A DNA stretch of 34,228 nucleotides from an uncultured Acidimicrobiales bacterium (GCA_938015575.1 CALLPT010000171.1:1-34228), one strand, 5' to 3'; positions 24,026-32,451 are shown, counted from the first letter of the stretch. The notes: generated by a model from the letters alone, not told the origin. Translations and numbers: made by a program.

Positions 24026-24682
24026 CTAGCTGGCGGACTCACCTGCGGTCTCGGCCGCGAGGCGCTCATCGATACCGCGCAGCAGCGGAAGATAGCCGGC
24101 CGCCGACCACCAGCTCAGCGCCAGTGACGGCAGGCCGATCAGCCAAGCCAGCGTGCGATAGATGGCTTCGCCGGCTGGTTCGGCCGCGGCGGCTAGGAAC
24201 AGTGGCAAGGCGAACATCAAGCCGAACGTGGCGGTTTTGCCCCACCAGGACACCTGGACGGTGCGCACCCCGCGAGCGCCGAGATAGAGGGCCGCCAGGG
24301 CAACCAAGGCTTCTCGCACGAACACCGCGATCAGGAACCACGCCGGGGCAGCTTCGATGATGAGCATCGACACCAGGGCGACGAGGAACATCAGGCGGTC
24401 GACCGTTGGGTCGAACACGACACCGAACTTGGAGCGCTGGTCGAGCAGGCGGGCAAGGTACCCGTCGACCCAATCGGTCGCTCCCAGAACCGCGAGCAGG
24501 ACCGCGGCGGCATAGGGCCGGTCGGCGCTGTGCACCAGCCACACGAACCAGGGCACGCACAGAAGGCGCAGGAACGTGAACAGGTTCGGGACCGTCAGGA
24601 TCGCGTCGGATCCTTCGGCCGTGGCGTTGCGCTCGAAGATCGGTGTCTTGGCACGTTCGCGTGGCGGGTGACCCTCAGGCAT
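24026..24682 (-). CDS. pgsA: CDP-alcohol phosphatidyltransferase (PgsA-like)
   Basis: A 218-residue membrane enzyme transferring a phosphatidyl group from CDP-diacylglycerol to an alcohol. The family motif is complete and correctly spaced: D70-x2-D73-G74-x2-A77-R78-x8-G87-x3-D91-x3-D95. Hydrophobic segments flank it (LLCVPWFVWLVHS, MFLVALVSMLIIEAAPAWFLIAVFV split into two helices, WLIGLPSLALSWWSAAGYL). The acceptor is probably glycerol phosphate (PgsA), given NLFTFLRLL near the N-terminus, but inositol phosphate or cardiolipin-type activity is possible. The gene is divergent from the HIT gene with only 22 bases between start codons and a shared bidirectional promoter. It lies 67 bases upstream of gcvH. 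Confidence 0.85.
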   Translation of the reverse strand: MPEGHPPRERAKTPIFERNATAEGSDAILTVPNLFTFLRLLCVPWFVWLVHSADRPYAAAVLLAVLGATDWVDGYLARLLDQRSKFGVVFDPTVDRLMFLVALVSMLIIEAAPAWFLIAVFVREALVALAALYLGARGVRTVQVSWWGKTATFGLMFALPLFLAAAAEPAGEAIYRTLAWLIGLPSLALSWWSAAGYLPLLRGIDERLAAETAGESAS

Positions 24683-24688
24683 CGCCGC

Positions 24689-24698
24689 AGCCTACGAT
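24689..24698. promoter_or_regulatory. overlapping divergent -10 hexamers (bidirectional promoter)
   Basis: Ten bases, AGCCTACGAT, contain TACGAT on the plus strand (24693-24698) and TAGGCT on the minus strand (24694-24689). The two -10-like hexamers share the self-complementary TA step. Each ends 6 bases from its start codon (ATG 24705 for the HIT gene, ATG 24682 for pgsA), so both mRNAs would be leaderless. Confidence 0.6.
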
Positions 24699-24704
24699 GC
24701 GCGC

Positions 24705-25133
24705 ATGCCTTCGGTCTTCACGATGATCATTAACGGCGACCTTCCCGGCCACTTCGTGTGGTCCGATGATCGCTGCGTCAGCTTCTTGTCGATCAATCCG
24801 ATCACCGATGGACATGCGCTGATCGTGCCTCGGACCGAAGTCGACCACTGGCTCGATCTGGACCCGGCGCTCCACGCGCACCTGATGACGGTGAGCCATC
24901 ACGTCGGCACGGCCATCCAATCGGTTTTTCGCCCGCAGCGCGTCGGCATGATGATCGCTGGTTTCGAAGTCCCCCATACCCACATCCATGTCCTGGGACT
25001 CAACCGCGAGGCTGACATGAGCTTCGCCAACGCCGCCGCGTCGGTCGATCACGGCGAGCTGGCCGGGTTCGCCGATTCGTTGCGGGCCGCCCTCGACGAT
25101 GCTGGCCATGGTGGCGTGGCTTCGGCGCCGTAG
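24705..25133 (+). CDS. HIT family hydrolase
   Basis: A 142-residue histidine-triad protein. The signature HTHIHVLGL begins at H91, with H91, H93 and H95 forming the triad; these enzymes hydrolyse or phosphorolyse nucleotide conjugates such as adenosine phosphoramidates or Ap4A. The N-terminal block (FLSINPITDGHALIVPRTEVDHWLDL) is typical of the HIT fold. A GG-rich tail follows. Its substrate is not deducible. The gene shares a bidirectional promoter with the pgsA-like gene; HIT and phosphatidyltransferase genes are also neighbours in mycobacteria (Rv2613c with pgsA1), though arranged differently. It converges on the DUF2079 gene with 9 bases between stops. Confidence 0.9.
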   Translation: MPSVFTMIINGDLPGHFVWSDDRCVSFLSINPITDGHALIVPRTEVDHWLDLDPALHAHLMTVSHHVGTAIQSVFRPQRVGMMIAGFEVPHTHIHVLGLNREADMSFANAAASVDHGELAGFADSLRAALDDAGHGGVASAP

Positions 25134-25142
25134 CGGTTGCGC

Positions 25143-26750
25143 CTATTCGCTGCTCTCGACTTCGATCACCGCCAGGTCCTGCGGCGTGATGATGCCGGTG
25201 AATCGGTAGACCTCGATGTTGGTCTCGTCGGGGCGCTCGACCCGCTCCCAGCCACGCAAGCTGAGCTGGGTCCGGAAGAACGCGAGATCGTCGCCGGTCA
25301 GGGCCTCGACCTCGCGATCGAACAGGATCCAGTCGACACTCGTGGCGGCATCGACGGCGATCTGTTCGGCGCTACGTTCCTCGGTCTCAAGGCCCGCGGT
25401 GTCGAGCGAGTAGACGCCCAACCGCTCGGACAACAGCGGAAGGAGCGATGCCGATGCCCGCACGGGCACGTTGAGGCCTTCGAGTTCCTCGACGGCGGCC
25501 AAACGATCCTCGTCGAACGCGTCGCGTTCGCCCCATTGCCACGGCTCGGTGTAGGGCGACGTCGGCGAATCTCGCACGAAGAAGACCAATGCCGTCAACA
25601 ACAGAGCCAAGATGATGCGACGTTCGACCCGGACCCGCTTGACCAGCGTCGTGCCCGCTCGTTCGAGTGCGAACACGGTGGCGACGAAGACAAAGACGGT
25701 GATCGGCACGGTCTGCGCTGCTTCGGTGATACGACCAGCCGGCACGTCGGCGCCCAGGTACAGCACATACAGCGGCATGGCCGGCAGGACATAGCGGGGC
25801 GCCGTGAGCGGCAGGAAAAGCACTGGGGCGAACAGCGAGACCAAGAGCTGGAAGTTCGCCAATGACGTGACGAGATCCAGGAACTGCACCGGGTGGCTGA
25901 TGATGCCCCAGAGCGCCCGCAGCGGGGTTTCGCCGAACGCGAAATACGGCTCGAGGAACTCGTAGCTCCCGTCGTTGAGCCACGGCTGCAAGCTGTACAT
26001 CGAGACGAGGAACCAGCCGAAGCCGAGCAGAAGCGCGATGAGCCCGAGGCGGCGCTTGCGCTCGAGCAGCAACAAGATGCCCAAACCAGCGATCGCGATG
26101 CCCAGGTCGGCCCGGCAGCACAACGAAAAGATGATCGCCGCGACCATGAGTCGGGTCTGTTCCTGGAAGCCGAACAAGACCGCCCACATGAGCGCTGGGA
26201 CCGCGAGCGTCGCGGGTGCAAAGTCGGCCGCGTTCATGGCATGCACCGCCGTGTACAAGCTGTAGGCGACGATCACGACGCTCGAAGCACCGATGCCCAG
26301 GCGAGCATGGGCTCGGGCGAGGCGCCAGAGCGGAACGATCGTGATCGCGAGGGCCAGTGCCTTGAGGATGAGAAGCGTCTCGGTGCGCGGCAAGATCGCG
26401 GTCAGGAGCCCAAGCGGGTAGAGAATCAACGAGCCTTGTTCGGCAACCACATGGCCGCCCGACAGCGTCGTGACCGGTCGGAGACCTTCGGCGATCTGCC
26501 AGGTGGCCTGGGCAAACTTCGCCGTCTCCTCGCCGTGGAGCAGCGAGTGGTGCCGGGCCAGCGTGATCGTGATGAGTATCGCGGCGAACAGCATGGCAAA
26601 CGCATAGGGCAAACCCCGGTCGTAGCTGGGCGTGTCCACGCGTCCTTGCAGCCGCAGCAGCATGGCGTCGATGCGATCCCAGGTGCGCTCGCCCCAACTA
26701 CGCACGCGAACCACCCACGGAAGGTTCGCGACATCGAGTGAATCGCTCAT
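25143..26750 (-). CDS. DUF2079 polytopic membrane protein
   Basis: A 535-residue membrane protein resembling DUF2079, a family with GT-C glycosyltransferase-like topology. About ten membrane segments are visible, among them LPYAFAMLFAAILITITLA, GASSVVIVAYSLYTAVHAM, LGLIALLLGFGWFLVSMY and IILALLLTALVFFV. Typical segments include HHSLLHGEETAKFAQATWQ after the first helix, the loop with MNAADFAPATLAVPALMW, and CCRADLGIAIAGLG. A soluble extracytoplasmic end (from about 415) has RASASLLPLLSERLGVYSLD, as in the family. Function is unknown; sugar or lipid-linked substrates are suspected for relatives. ATG 26750 overlaps the stop of the SRAP gene (ATGA), so the two are translationally coupled without an evident functional link. 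Confidence 0.8.
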   Translation of the reverse strand: MSDSLDVANLPWVVRVRSWGERTWDRIDAMLLRLQGRVDTPSYDRGLPYAFAMLFAAILITITLARHHSLLHGEETAKFAQATWQIAEGLRPVTTLSGGHVVAEQGSLILYPLGLLTAILPRTETLLILKALALAITIVPLWRLARAHARLGIGASSVVIVAYSLYTAVHAMNAADFAPATLAVPALMWAVLFGFQEQTRLMVAAIIFSLCCRADLGIAIAGLGILLLLERKRRLGLIALLLGFGWFLVSMYSLQPWLNDGSYEFLEPYFAFGETPLRALWGIISHPVQFLDLVTSLANFQLLVSLFAPVLFLPLTAPRYVLPAMPLYVLYLGADVPAGRITEAAQTVPITVFVFVATVFALERAGTTLVKRVRVERRIILALLLTALVFFVRDSPTSPYTEPWQWGERDAFDEDRLAAVEELEGLNVPVRASASLLPLLSERLGVYSLDTAGLETEERSAEQIAVDAATSVDWILFDREVEALTGDDLAFFRTQLSLRGWERVERPDETNIEVYRFTGIITPQDLAVIEVESSE

Positions 26751-27541
26751 CCGTCGCTCCTCGTGACGCTCGGCGGCGTTCCCCAGCTGTGGTCTGCGCC
26801 CAGCGGTTCTGCTCGCAAGGTGAGCTCGGCCCCCCGGCTGCGGGAGTTGTTGACCGCGGTGCTGACCGGATGGATCGCGAGAAGGTCCGACGGCACCGGC
26901 TCGATCGTTGCCAACAAGGCCTCGACGTCTTCGTTGGTTGGGTCGATCCAGTCATCCCAACGATGTGGCGCCAGCATGACCGGCATGCGGTCGTGGATGG
27001 GCGCCATGGCCTCGTTGGCCTCGCGCGTCAAGACCGTGCAGCTGACGATGAGCGGGGCTTCTTGACCGTCTTCGCCGCCGTCAGGGTCACGCCAGAACTC
27101 GAAGAGACCAGCGAAGGCAAACGGATCGCCGTCGGCACGCTGAATACACCACGGCTGTTTCTTCGGTTTCTTGCCACCGTCAGGGTCGGCTTCTGCAGTC
27201 CATTCGTAGAACGCGTCGGCCGGCAGGATGCATCGCCGTCGTTTGGCGGCGGCGCGAAACGAGTTCTTCGATACAACGGTCTCGGACCGAGCGTTGATCA
27301 TTTTGAAGCCGATGTTCTTTGACTTGGCCCAGCTCGGGATCAGGCCCCAGCGAAACGTTTCCAGGTGGCGTTCGCCGTCGAGATTGCGAATCGCCGGCAC
27401 TTGCACCGACGGGGCGACATTGAAGTTCGCTTCGACCGCGGACGTTCCCTCGGAATCGACCAGCGATTCCGACACTGATGTTGCGCCGAAGTAGTCGGCA
27501 ATCTGTTGAGGCGACGACGCCGAGACGTACCGGCCACACAT
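26747..27541 (-). CDS. yedK: SRAP-domain protein (YedK/HMCES), abasic-site crosslinker
   Basis: A 264-residue SOS-response-associated protein that forms a covalent thiazolidine bond with abasic sites in single-stranded DNA through Cys2, shielding them. The key residues are present: C2 after the initiator Met in MCGRY, N83 in INARSET, E113 in FYEW and H183 in IHDRMPVML, together with the GLIPSWAKS motif. ATG 27541 must be the start since Cys2 has to be exposed after Met removal. TACGGT ends 9 bases upstream. An insertion (AEADPDGGKKPKKQP, about 116-130) makes it slightly longer than E. coli YedK (222 residues). The stop overlaps the DUF2079 start. Confidence 0.95.
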   Translation of the reverse strand: MCGRYVSASSPQQIADYFGATSVSESLVDSEGTSAVEANFNVAPSVQVPAIRNLDGERHLETFRWGLIPSWAKSKNIGFKMINARSETVVSKNSFRAAAKRRRCILPADAFYEWTAEADPDGGKKPKKQPWCIQRADGDPFAFAGLFEFWRDPDGGEDGQEAPLIVSCTVLTREANEAMAPIHDRMPVMLAPHRWDDWIDPTNEDVEALLATIEPVPSDLLAIHPVSTAVNNSRSRGAELTLRAEPLGADHSWGTPPSVTRSDG

Positions 27542-27550
27542 GGTGCCATG

Positions 27551-27556
27551 ACCGTA
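27551..27556 (-). promoter_or_regulatory. TACGGT -10-like hexamer before yedK
   Basis: On the minus strand TACGGT ends 9 bases before the yedK ATG, in the 50-base gap after pgsC. It separates yedK - DUF2079 from the upstream pgs operon. Confidence 0.45.
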
Positions 27557-27591
27557 CCCGACCGCTGGCCTGCACCCGGTCGCATGGCCTC

Positions 27592-28722
27592 CTACACCTG
27601 CTGAGCGATCGGCAGCTGCGATTCGAGCGACGGCACCTGCGGCACGCGCATGGTGTCGAGCGACGGGAAGATGCGGGGCAACACGAGCACCCCGAGCGAC
27701 AGGAGCATCGTGGGTACCGCCCAGGCGGGGATGACCTGGAAATCGACCAAACCGGCCACGACGAGCACGGTCGAGACGGTCGCTGCCGCCGCGACCGTGG
27801 TTCCGACCAACACTTCGGCCACCGAGGTGCGCTCCATGTCGTTGGCCAGAAGCGCGGGCACGAACAGCACGGCGATCGGCAGCCCTTCGAGGCTGAGCAC
27901 GCCCGGCAGCCAGTGACCGGCGGCTTCGAGCGTCGTCCAGCTCAGCACCGATCCGCTCATCAACACGATGGCGAACTTTCGGCGGCCGAACACGATCATG
28001 TAGGGCTTGAGGACGAACTGCACAAACCCGTAGGTCAACAGCGCGACGGCGGCGACAAAGACAACCGCGACGGGTTCACCGGCCATGAGTCCGACGTACA
28101 TGGCGCCGATGAAACCTCCGCAACGGAGATGATGGCCGCTTTGCAGGAGCGCAGCGACGCCGACGCTGACGAGTGCAGCGATGGCCAACCAGAAATCATC
28201 GAGCCCTCGCAGAACCGAGTCGACCGGCAACACCGGGTCGATCGCTCCGGGGCGAAGGGCGACGAGCAGCAGCGCCGGAATTGCCGCGAGCATGCCAGCC
28301 ATCGCCACCGTCGAAGCGGTTCGGGCAACGCCCTGGCGGTTCATGTCGTAGGCAATGAGCGCAGGGATCACGTAGCCGATCGTGTCGAGGTGGGGCACAT
28401 AGGTGGGCAGCACCGAACCGAGCACCGGTCCGAACATCATCGACAGGGCGACCGACACGGCAATGTTGACCACGAATAGGGTGCGGCCGAAGACGGCAGC
28501 GAAGCGGGGCAACACGCGAGCGACCAGGAAGAACGTGAGCGCCGCATTGACACCGGTGGCGATGAGGGCGATCGGGCTCAGCAACGACGCCCCGATGTAG
28601 CCAGGCACGACGAGGCTCCCGGTGGTGTGGTGCGTGCGTTCGTAGACGAGCACGCTGACGGCGATGCCAACGATGAACGTCAGACGTACGAGTTCCTCGT
28701 CGAAGAGCAGGACATCGATCAT
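27592..28722 (-). CDS. pgsC: PgsC/CapC-like poly-gamma-glutamate synthesis membrane protein, duplicated
   Basis: A 376-residue polytopic membrane protein, more than twice the length of Bacillus PgsC (149). Both halves look like a full PgsC: LVVPGYIGA (38-45), VFGRTLF (77-83) and YVIPALIAYDMNRQG (117-131) in the first, GGFIGA (202-207), VFGRRKF (244-250) and FVPALLANDMERTS (287-300) in the second. PgsC partners the PgsB ligase at the membrane in polyglutamate synthesis and export. ATG 28722 overlaps the pgsB stop as ATGA; the longer frame up to 29163 is a shadow of pgsB. Ten or more hydrophobic helices fit the doubling. The identity is firm for the family; that the product is poly-gamma-glutamate is inference. 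Confidence 0.87.
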   Translation of the reverse strand: MIDVLLFDEELVRLTFIVGIAVSVLVYERTHHTTGSLVVPGYIGASLLSPIALIATGVNAALTFFLVARVLPRFAAVFGRTLFVVNIAVSVALSMMFGPVLGSVLPTYVPHLDTIGYVIPALIAYDMNRQGVARTASTVAMAGMLAAIPALLLVALRPGAIDPVLPVDSVLRGLDDFWLAIAALVSVGVAALLQSGHHLRCGGFIGAMYVGLMAGEPVAVVFVAAVALLTYGFVQFVLKPYMIVFGRRKFAIVLMSGSVLSWTTLEAAGHWLPGVLSLEGLPIAVLFVPALLANDMERTSVAEVLVGTTVAAAATVSTVLVVAGLVDFQVIPAWAVPTMLLSLGVLVLPRIFPSLDTMRVPQVPSLESQLPIAQQV

Positions 28723-29960
28723 GACGTCACCGCGTCGGCGAGCAGCAGTTCGCTGGTTTCGGCGTGTTCGAAGAACTCCATCATCTGCTCGGCCTGATGG
28801 GTGTGGATGTTCACCAGCCCGCACAGCAGGATGTGCTTCGCACCGATGTTCAGGAACATCTCGTCGACGATCTCGTCCCAGCTGGGGTTCCGATCGTTGC
28901 CGAGGTTCAGGATCCGCTCTTGCGGGTAGCCGTTGGCCAGCAAGCGCTCGGTCACGACTCGCTCGAACGAGCCGAACGTCACCAGGTAGTCGGTGTCCAG
29001 ATCGACCGACGCGATGTCGGCGAACTGCACCGCCCGCTGCTGTCGGTCGGGCCGGTTGTTGAGGATGGCGACGACGGCGGTGTCCTCGGTCGTGAACCGC
29101 TTGAGGCGCTCCATCACGAAGATCGTCGACTCGCGATCGTTGACCGCGAACATGTTCGCCCACGTCACCGTGACCGGTTCGCCCTTCGGGTTCGGGATGA
29201 GCGTGTTCTCGACCCGCAACACGCCCGGGTCGGGCTCAGCGGTGTACATGCCTTGCAGCGCGACCTCGCGGTCGATGCCCAGTCGTCGGGCGACCTCGAG
29301 ACCGACAGCGACATTCTCTTCGAACTCGATGTGGCGAAATCCGCGCATCTCGGCCGGGTCGACGTCCTCGGCGCGCACGACGACGAGCTCGGTGCCACGC
29401 GAGTCGGCGATGCGTTGAATGACAGGAACGATCTGGGGGTTGATCTCTGCCGTGATCAGCACCCCGTTGAGCGGACAAGTATTCAGCAGCGATTCGGCGA
29501 TCTCGGGAAGGGTCTCCCCCATCACGTCTTGGTGATCCTCGCGAACGTTGGTGAGGACCCCGATCTGGGACCGCACGATCTGGCGCTCGCACACCCGCTG
29601 ATAGTTGGGGTTGATGGCCATGCACTCGATCACGAGTGCGTTCGTCTCCGGCGTCAACCAGCGCTTGATGATCTCGATCTGTTCGAGGATCGTGGCCGGC
29701 CCCGAGCGAATGATCGGCTGGTCAACACCTTCCTGGTCGATGACGACCGCCGCGGACCCGGTGGTCTTTGCGATCGTGGTGTAGCCGGCCTCTCGCAGCA
29801 CCCCGGCAATACAACGGGTCACCGACGACTTGCCGCGGATCCCGTTGACGTGAACCCGAACTTCGAGCGCGTCGACGCGGCGCCGGTGGCCTTGGGTGGC
29901 GAACAACCACCGACCAAGCGGCACCAGCAGGAAGACAGCAGCGACGGCGAGTTCCAGCAT
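28719..29960 (-). CDS. pgsB: PgsB/CapB-like poly-gamma-glutamate synthase (Mur-ligase family)
   Basis: A 413-residue ATP-dependent amide ligase related to Mur ligases. It has an N-terminal membrane anchor (LAVAAVFLLVPLGRWLF), then the P-loop VHVNGIRGKSSVTR (NGIRGKSS at 39-46), nearly the Bacillus PgsB wording. Other family segments are IECMAINPNYQ, GVLTNVREDHQDVMGETL, NNRPDRQQRAVQFAD and the final LLCGLVNIHTHQAEQMMEFFE. PgsB activates the gamma-carboxylate of the growing chain and adds glutamate on the cytoplasmic face. The gene starts 7 bases after the BcsB-like gene's stop and overlaps pgsC, so the three form one operon. No pgsA/capA or pgsE is visible in the window. Confidence 0.93.
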   Translation of the reverse strand: MLELAVAAVFLLVPLGRWLFATQGHRRRVDALEVRVHVNGIRGKSSVTRCIAGVLREAGYTTIAKTTGSAAVVIDQEGVDQPIIRSGPATILEQIEIIKRWLTPETNALVIECMAINPNYQRVCERQIVRSQIGVLTNVREDHQDVMGETLPEIAESLLNTCPLNGVLITAEINPQIVPVIQRIADSRGTELVVVRAEDVDPAEMRGFRHIEFEENVAVGLEVARRLGIDREVALQGMYTAEPDPGVLRVENTLIPNPKGEPVTVTWANMFAVNDRESTIFVMERLKRFTTEDTAVVAILNNRPDRQQRAVQFADIASVDLDTDYLVTFGSFERVVTERLLANGYPQERILNLGNDRNPSWDEIVDEMFLNIGAKHILLCGLVNIHTHQAEQMMEFFEHAETSELLLADAVTS

Positions 29961-29967
29961 CGATCGA

Positions 29968-32451
29968 TTAGTGCGCGGCGCTCGAGCCGGCGGTGTTGCT
30001 CTGGCGGACCCGGCGGATCCAGCCGAAGCCGAACAACAAGGCGGCGCTCAGCAAGAGGCCGAAGGCCACGAGACGACGCACTTCGGTCTGGGGGGCCGCC
30101 GCGGACTCGATGCGGGCCGCTTGGGCCAGCAGCCAGGCTTCGTAGTCCTCGACGGGAGGGCCCGGCTCGCGTTCTTCAAACGCGAGGCGCTCGGGCTGCT
30201 CGACACGAAGGTCGCCGCCGCCCAGGGGCTGCACTCGATCGATTCCGATGAGCGCATGGCTCACGCCGATGTCATTGACGCGGGCACTCAGGGCAGCATC
30301 GATCGCCAGCGTGGCCGCCTCGTCGGAGCCACCGGTCATGGCCAGCAGGACACGGCCCCGGGTGTAAGGCGATGGCACGGCAGCAACGAGGCCGACGCGG
30401 TCGCCGAGCTCGATCGGCACGATGCCGTCGAGCAGTTCACGATCGCCGACCGGTCCGATCACGACCAGGTGTCGGTCGGTTGATGCATCAGCATCGACGA
30501 CCAGACGAGGGGCGCCACCATCGGCGCGATCGGCAAGCTCGCCGATGACCATCAGGGCCTGTCCGAGATCTGCGGGGTCTTCGACATTGGCGATCACGAT
30601 GTCCGCTGCGGTGAAGTCGGCCGTGCTCGCCAACGCGAACCGGGCATCTTCGACACCGAGCTCGGGTGGTTCGGGGCGGTCCGAGGCTTCAACGGCAAGC
30701 CCGCTGGCTTCGGAAACCGTGAGCCACGCTCGGGGTCCGCTGGCGCACTCCTGTCCGCCGCTTTCACCGAGGTCGACGGTGACCTTGACGAAGTTCAGGC
30801 CCGGGCGCAGCGATGCTGGACGCGGTGTGTGCAGCACCTCGAGTCGCCCGGTTTCGTCAGCGACGGCCACGATCTCTTCTTCGCTGCCGTTGACGCGAAC
30901 CGAAACGGTGCCGCCCCGCTCGGCGAGTACCGGCGCGTAGGTGCCATAGAGCGCCAGCGTGGCGCGATCCGGTGGAACACCTGCTGGGATGTGCAGTCGG
31001 TAGACCAATGACTTCTCGCCCGCGCCACGCAAGGTGCGGTCGTCGTAGCCGGCATCGGCGAACCCGAACACTTCCTGTCGGGCCAGCGGTGCGACCGCTG
31101 GGATCGCTGCGCCGTCGATCTCGCTTCCGTGAAAGTAGACGAGGCGGTCTGGGTGGGCCATGGAACCGGCCAGGGCGACCATTTCACCGGCATCGCCGGT
31201 CAACGTCAGGACGGCCCGGTCCCCTTCGACCGACACCGCGACTCGAGCGGGTTCACCGACACGTTCTTCGATGACAACCAGCGACGAGGTGCCGAAGCGG
31301 TCGACGCCGTCACGTCTCGTGACCACGTGCCAACCAACGGGGGCGTTGTAGTGCCCAATTGCGGCCGCCACTGAGCCTGCGGTTTCCAGAAGGGCGGGGT
31401 TGCCATCTGCGTCGACGACCATCGTGATCGGTTCTTGGGTCAGCTGTGAGATTGCGCCGAGGCCCGAGATGACACGAGCCACATCGAGCTCACCCGGTTG
31501 GATCTGGGCCTGCACGACGGGAGCGCCGAGGTCGACCCACCGGCCGACGTGACCGGCGTCGGCACAGTTGGGGTCGGCGATGAGTGGGGCGGTCGTGAAT
31601 GCACGGATCCCGAAACCGGTCTCGGCAAAGCGTTCGGGGTCGATCTCGAACTCGAGGTGCGACGGATCACCGGGGGTCCACGTCTCCATTGGCCGACCGT
31701 CGAGGTCGATACGAAGCGACAGGTCTTCTCGCCCGATCTCGCTGGCGGCGACCTCGGTCACGAACGTCGCTGGGGCAACCACATCCCAACCGGTCGGAAG
31801 GCGCACGTCGAAGGACACGTCGTCGGCGTAGCCCGTCAAGACTTGGGCATCGCCATCTGCGACGTCCCACACCGCCTGCATGCCGCCAGGGGTTGCCAGA
31901 CCGCCGGGGGCCGGAACCGTCTGGGGTCGGCTGGCTGGCGCATCGTTGGCTGGACTATCGGCTCCGCTTGCTTGCACGGTGACCGCAGTCGAGCAGTTCG
32001 AGGCAATGGCGTCTTCGACGTCGGCGACTGCCGTGCTCGAGTGCAGGTAGAGCGATGGCGCACGGCCACCTCGATAGGTCGCTGGTTCACCCTCGATTCC
32101 GAGGGCGTCGTCGACAATCAGCAGCCGTTCGTTGATTGCCGGCCGAACGTCGAGCACATCGTCAACCACGACGACGACGTAGTGATCCTCGAGGACGGCG
32201 ACGAGTGCCGGTACCGCATCAGGGCTGACCAGCGCACCTGCCGGGTACACGTAGACCAGTTCGGTGTCGCGGCCGAACCAATCGACAGCGGTGGACGCGG
32301 GCAGCGACGAGCTGGCGCAGCTTGTCGAGGCATGTCGATCGACCTGCGCGGCCGCGGCCGGGGCGACCGTTGCGGCGACACACAGGACGGCGATCAACAT
32401 GGCGAGAAGGCTTGCGCTCGGGCGTCGACGCAAACGTTGGACCGGTGACAT
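29968..32451 (-). CDS. exported BcsB-like membrane-anchored protein
   Basis: An 827-residue protein with a signal peptide (LLAMLIAVLCVAATVAPAAAA, about 15-35, written here in part) and one C-terminal membrane helix (LVAFGLLLSAALLFGFGWI, near 795-813) followed by a basic tail. The middle resembles the BcsB family of cellulose synthase periplasmic subunits, best in TLRGAGEKSLVYRLHIPAG, ATLALYGTYAPVLAERGG and VRVNGSEEEIVAVAD, a carbohydrate-binding-module-like jelly roll, followed by ADIVIANVEDPADLGQAL. No BcsA glycosyltransferase is nearby. It is the first gene of the operon with pgsB and pgsC, so I infer a role outside the membrane in assembling or guiding the polymer, perhaps replacing PgsA. 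BcsB similarity is judged by eye and should be tested by profile search. Confidence 0.65.
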   Translation of the reverse strand: MSPVQRLRRRPSASLLAMLIAVLCVAATVAPAAAAQVDRHASTSCASSSLPASTAVDWFGRDTELVYVYPAGALVSPDAVPALVAVLEDHYVVVVVDDVLDVRPAINERLLIVDDALGIEGEPATYRGGRAPSLYLHSSTAVADVEDAIASNCSTAVTVQASGADSPANDAPASRPQTVPAPGGLATPGGMQAVWDVADGDAQVLTGYADDVSFDVRLPTGWDVVAPATFVTEVAASEIGREDLSLRIDLDGRPMETWTPGDPSHLEFEIDPERFAETGFGIRAFTTAPLIADPNCADAGHVGRWVDLGAPVVQAQIQPGELDVARVISGLGAISQLTQEPITMVVDADGNPALLETAGSVAAAIGHYNAPVGWHVVTRRDGVDRFGTSSLVVIEERVGEPARVAVSVEGDRAVLTLTGDAGEMVALAGSMAHPDRLVYFHGSEIDGAAIPAVAPLARQEVFGFADAGYDDRTLRGAGEKSLVYRLHIPAGVPPDRATLALYGTYAPVLAERGGTVSVRVNGSEEEIVAVADETGRLEVLHTPRPASLRPGLNFVKVTVDLGESGGQECASGPRAWLTVSEASGLAVEASDRPEPPELGVEDARFALASTADFTAADIVIANVEDPADLGQALMVIGELADRADGGAPRLVVDADASTDRHLVVIGPVGDRELLDGIVPIELGDRVGLVAAVPSPYTRGRVLLAMTGGSDEAATLAIDAALSARVNDIGVSHALIGIDRVQPLGGGDLRVEQPERLAFEEREPGPPVEDYEAWLLAQAARIESAAAPQTEVRRLVAFGLLLSAALLFGFGWIRRVRQSNTAGSSAAH

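Noticed and set aside
27478-28479. Plus-strand open frame across yedK and pgsC
   Set aside because: The product is His/Gln/Arg/Asp-rich and antisense to membrane helices of PgsC, a common artefact of Val/Leu-rich coding sequence.
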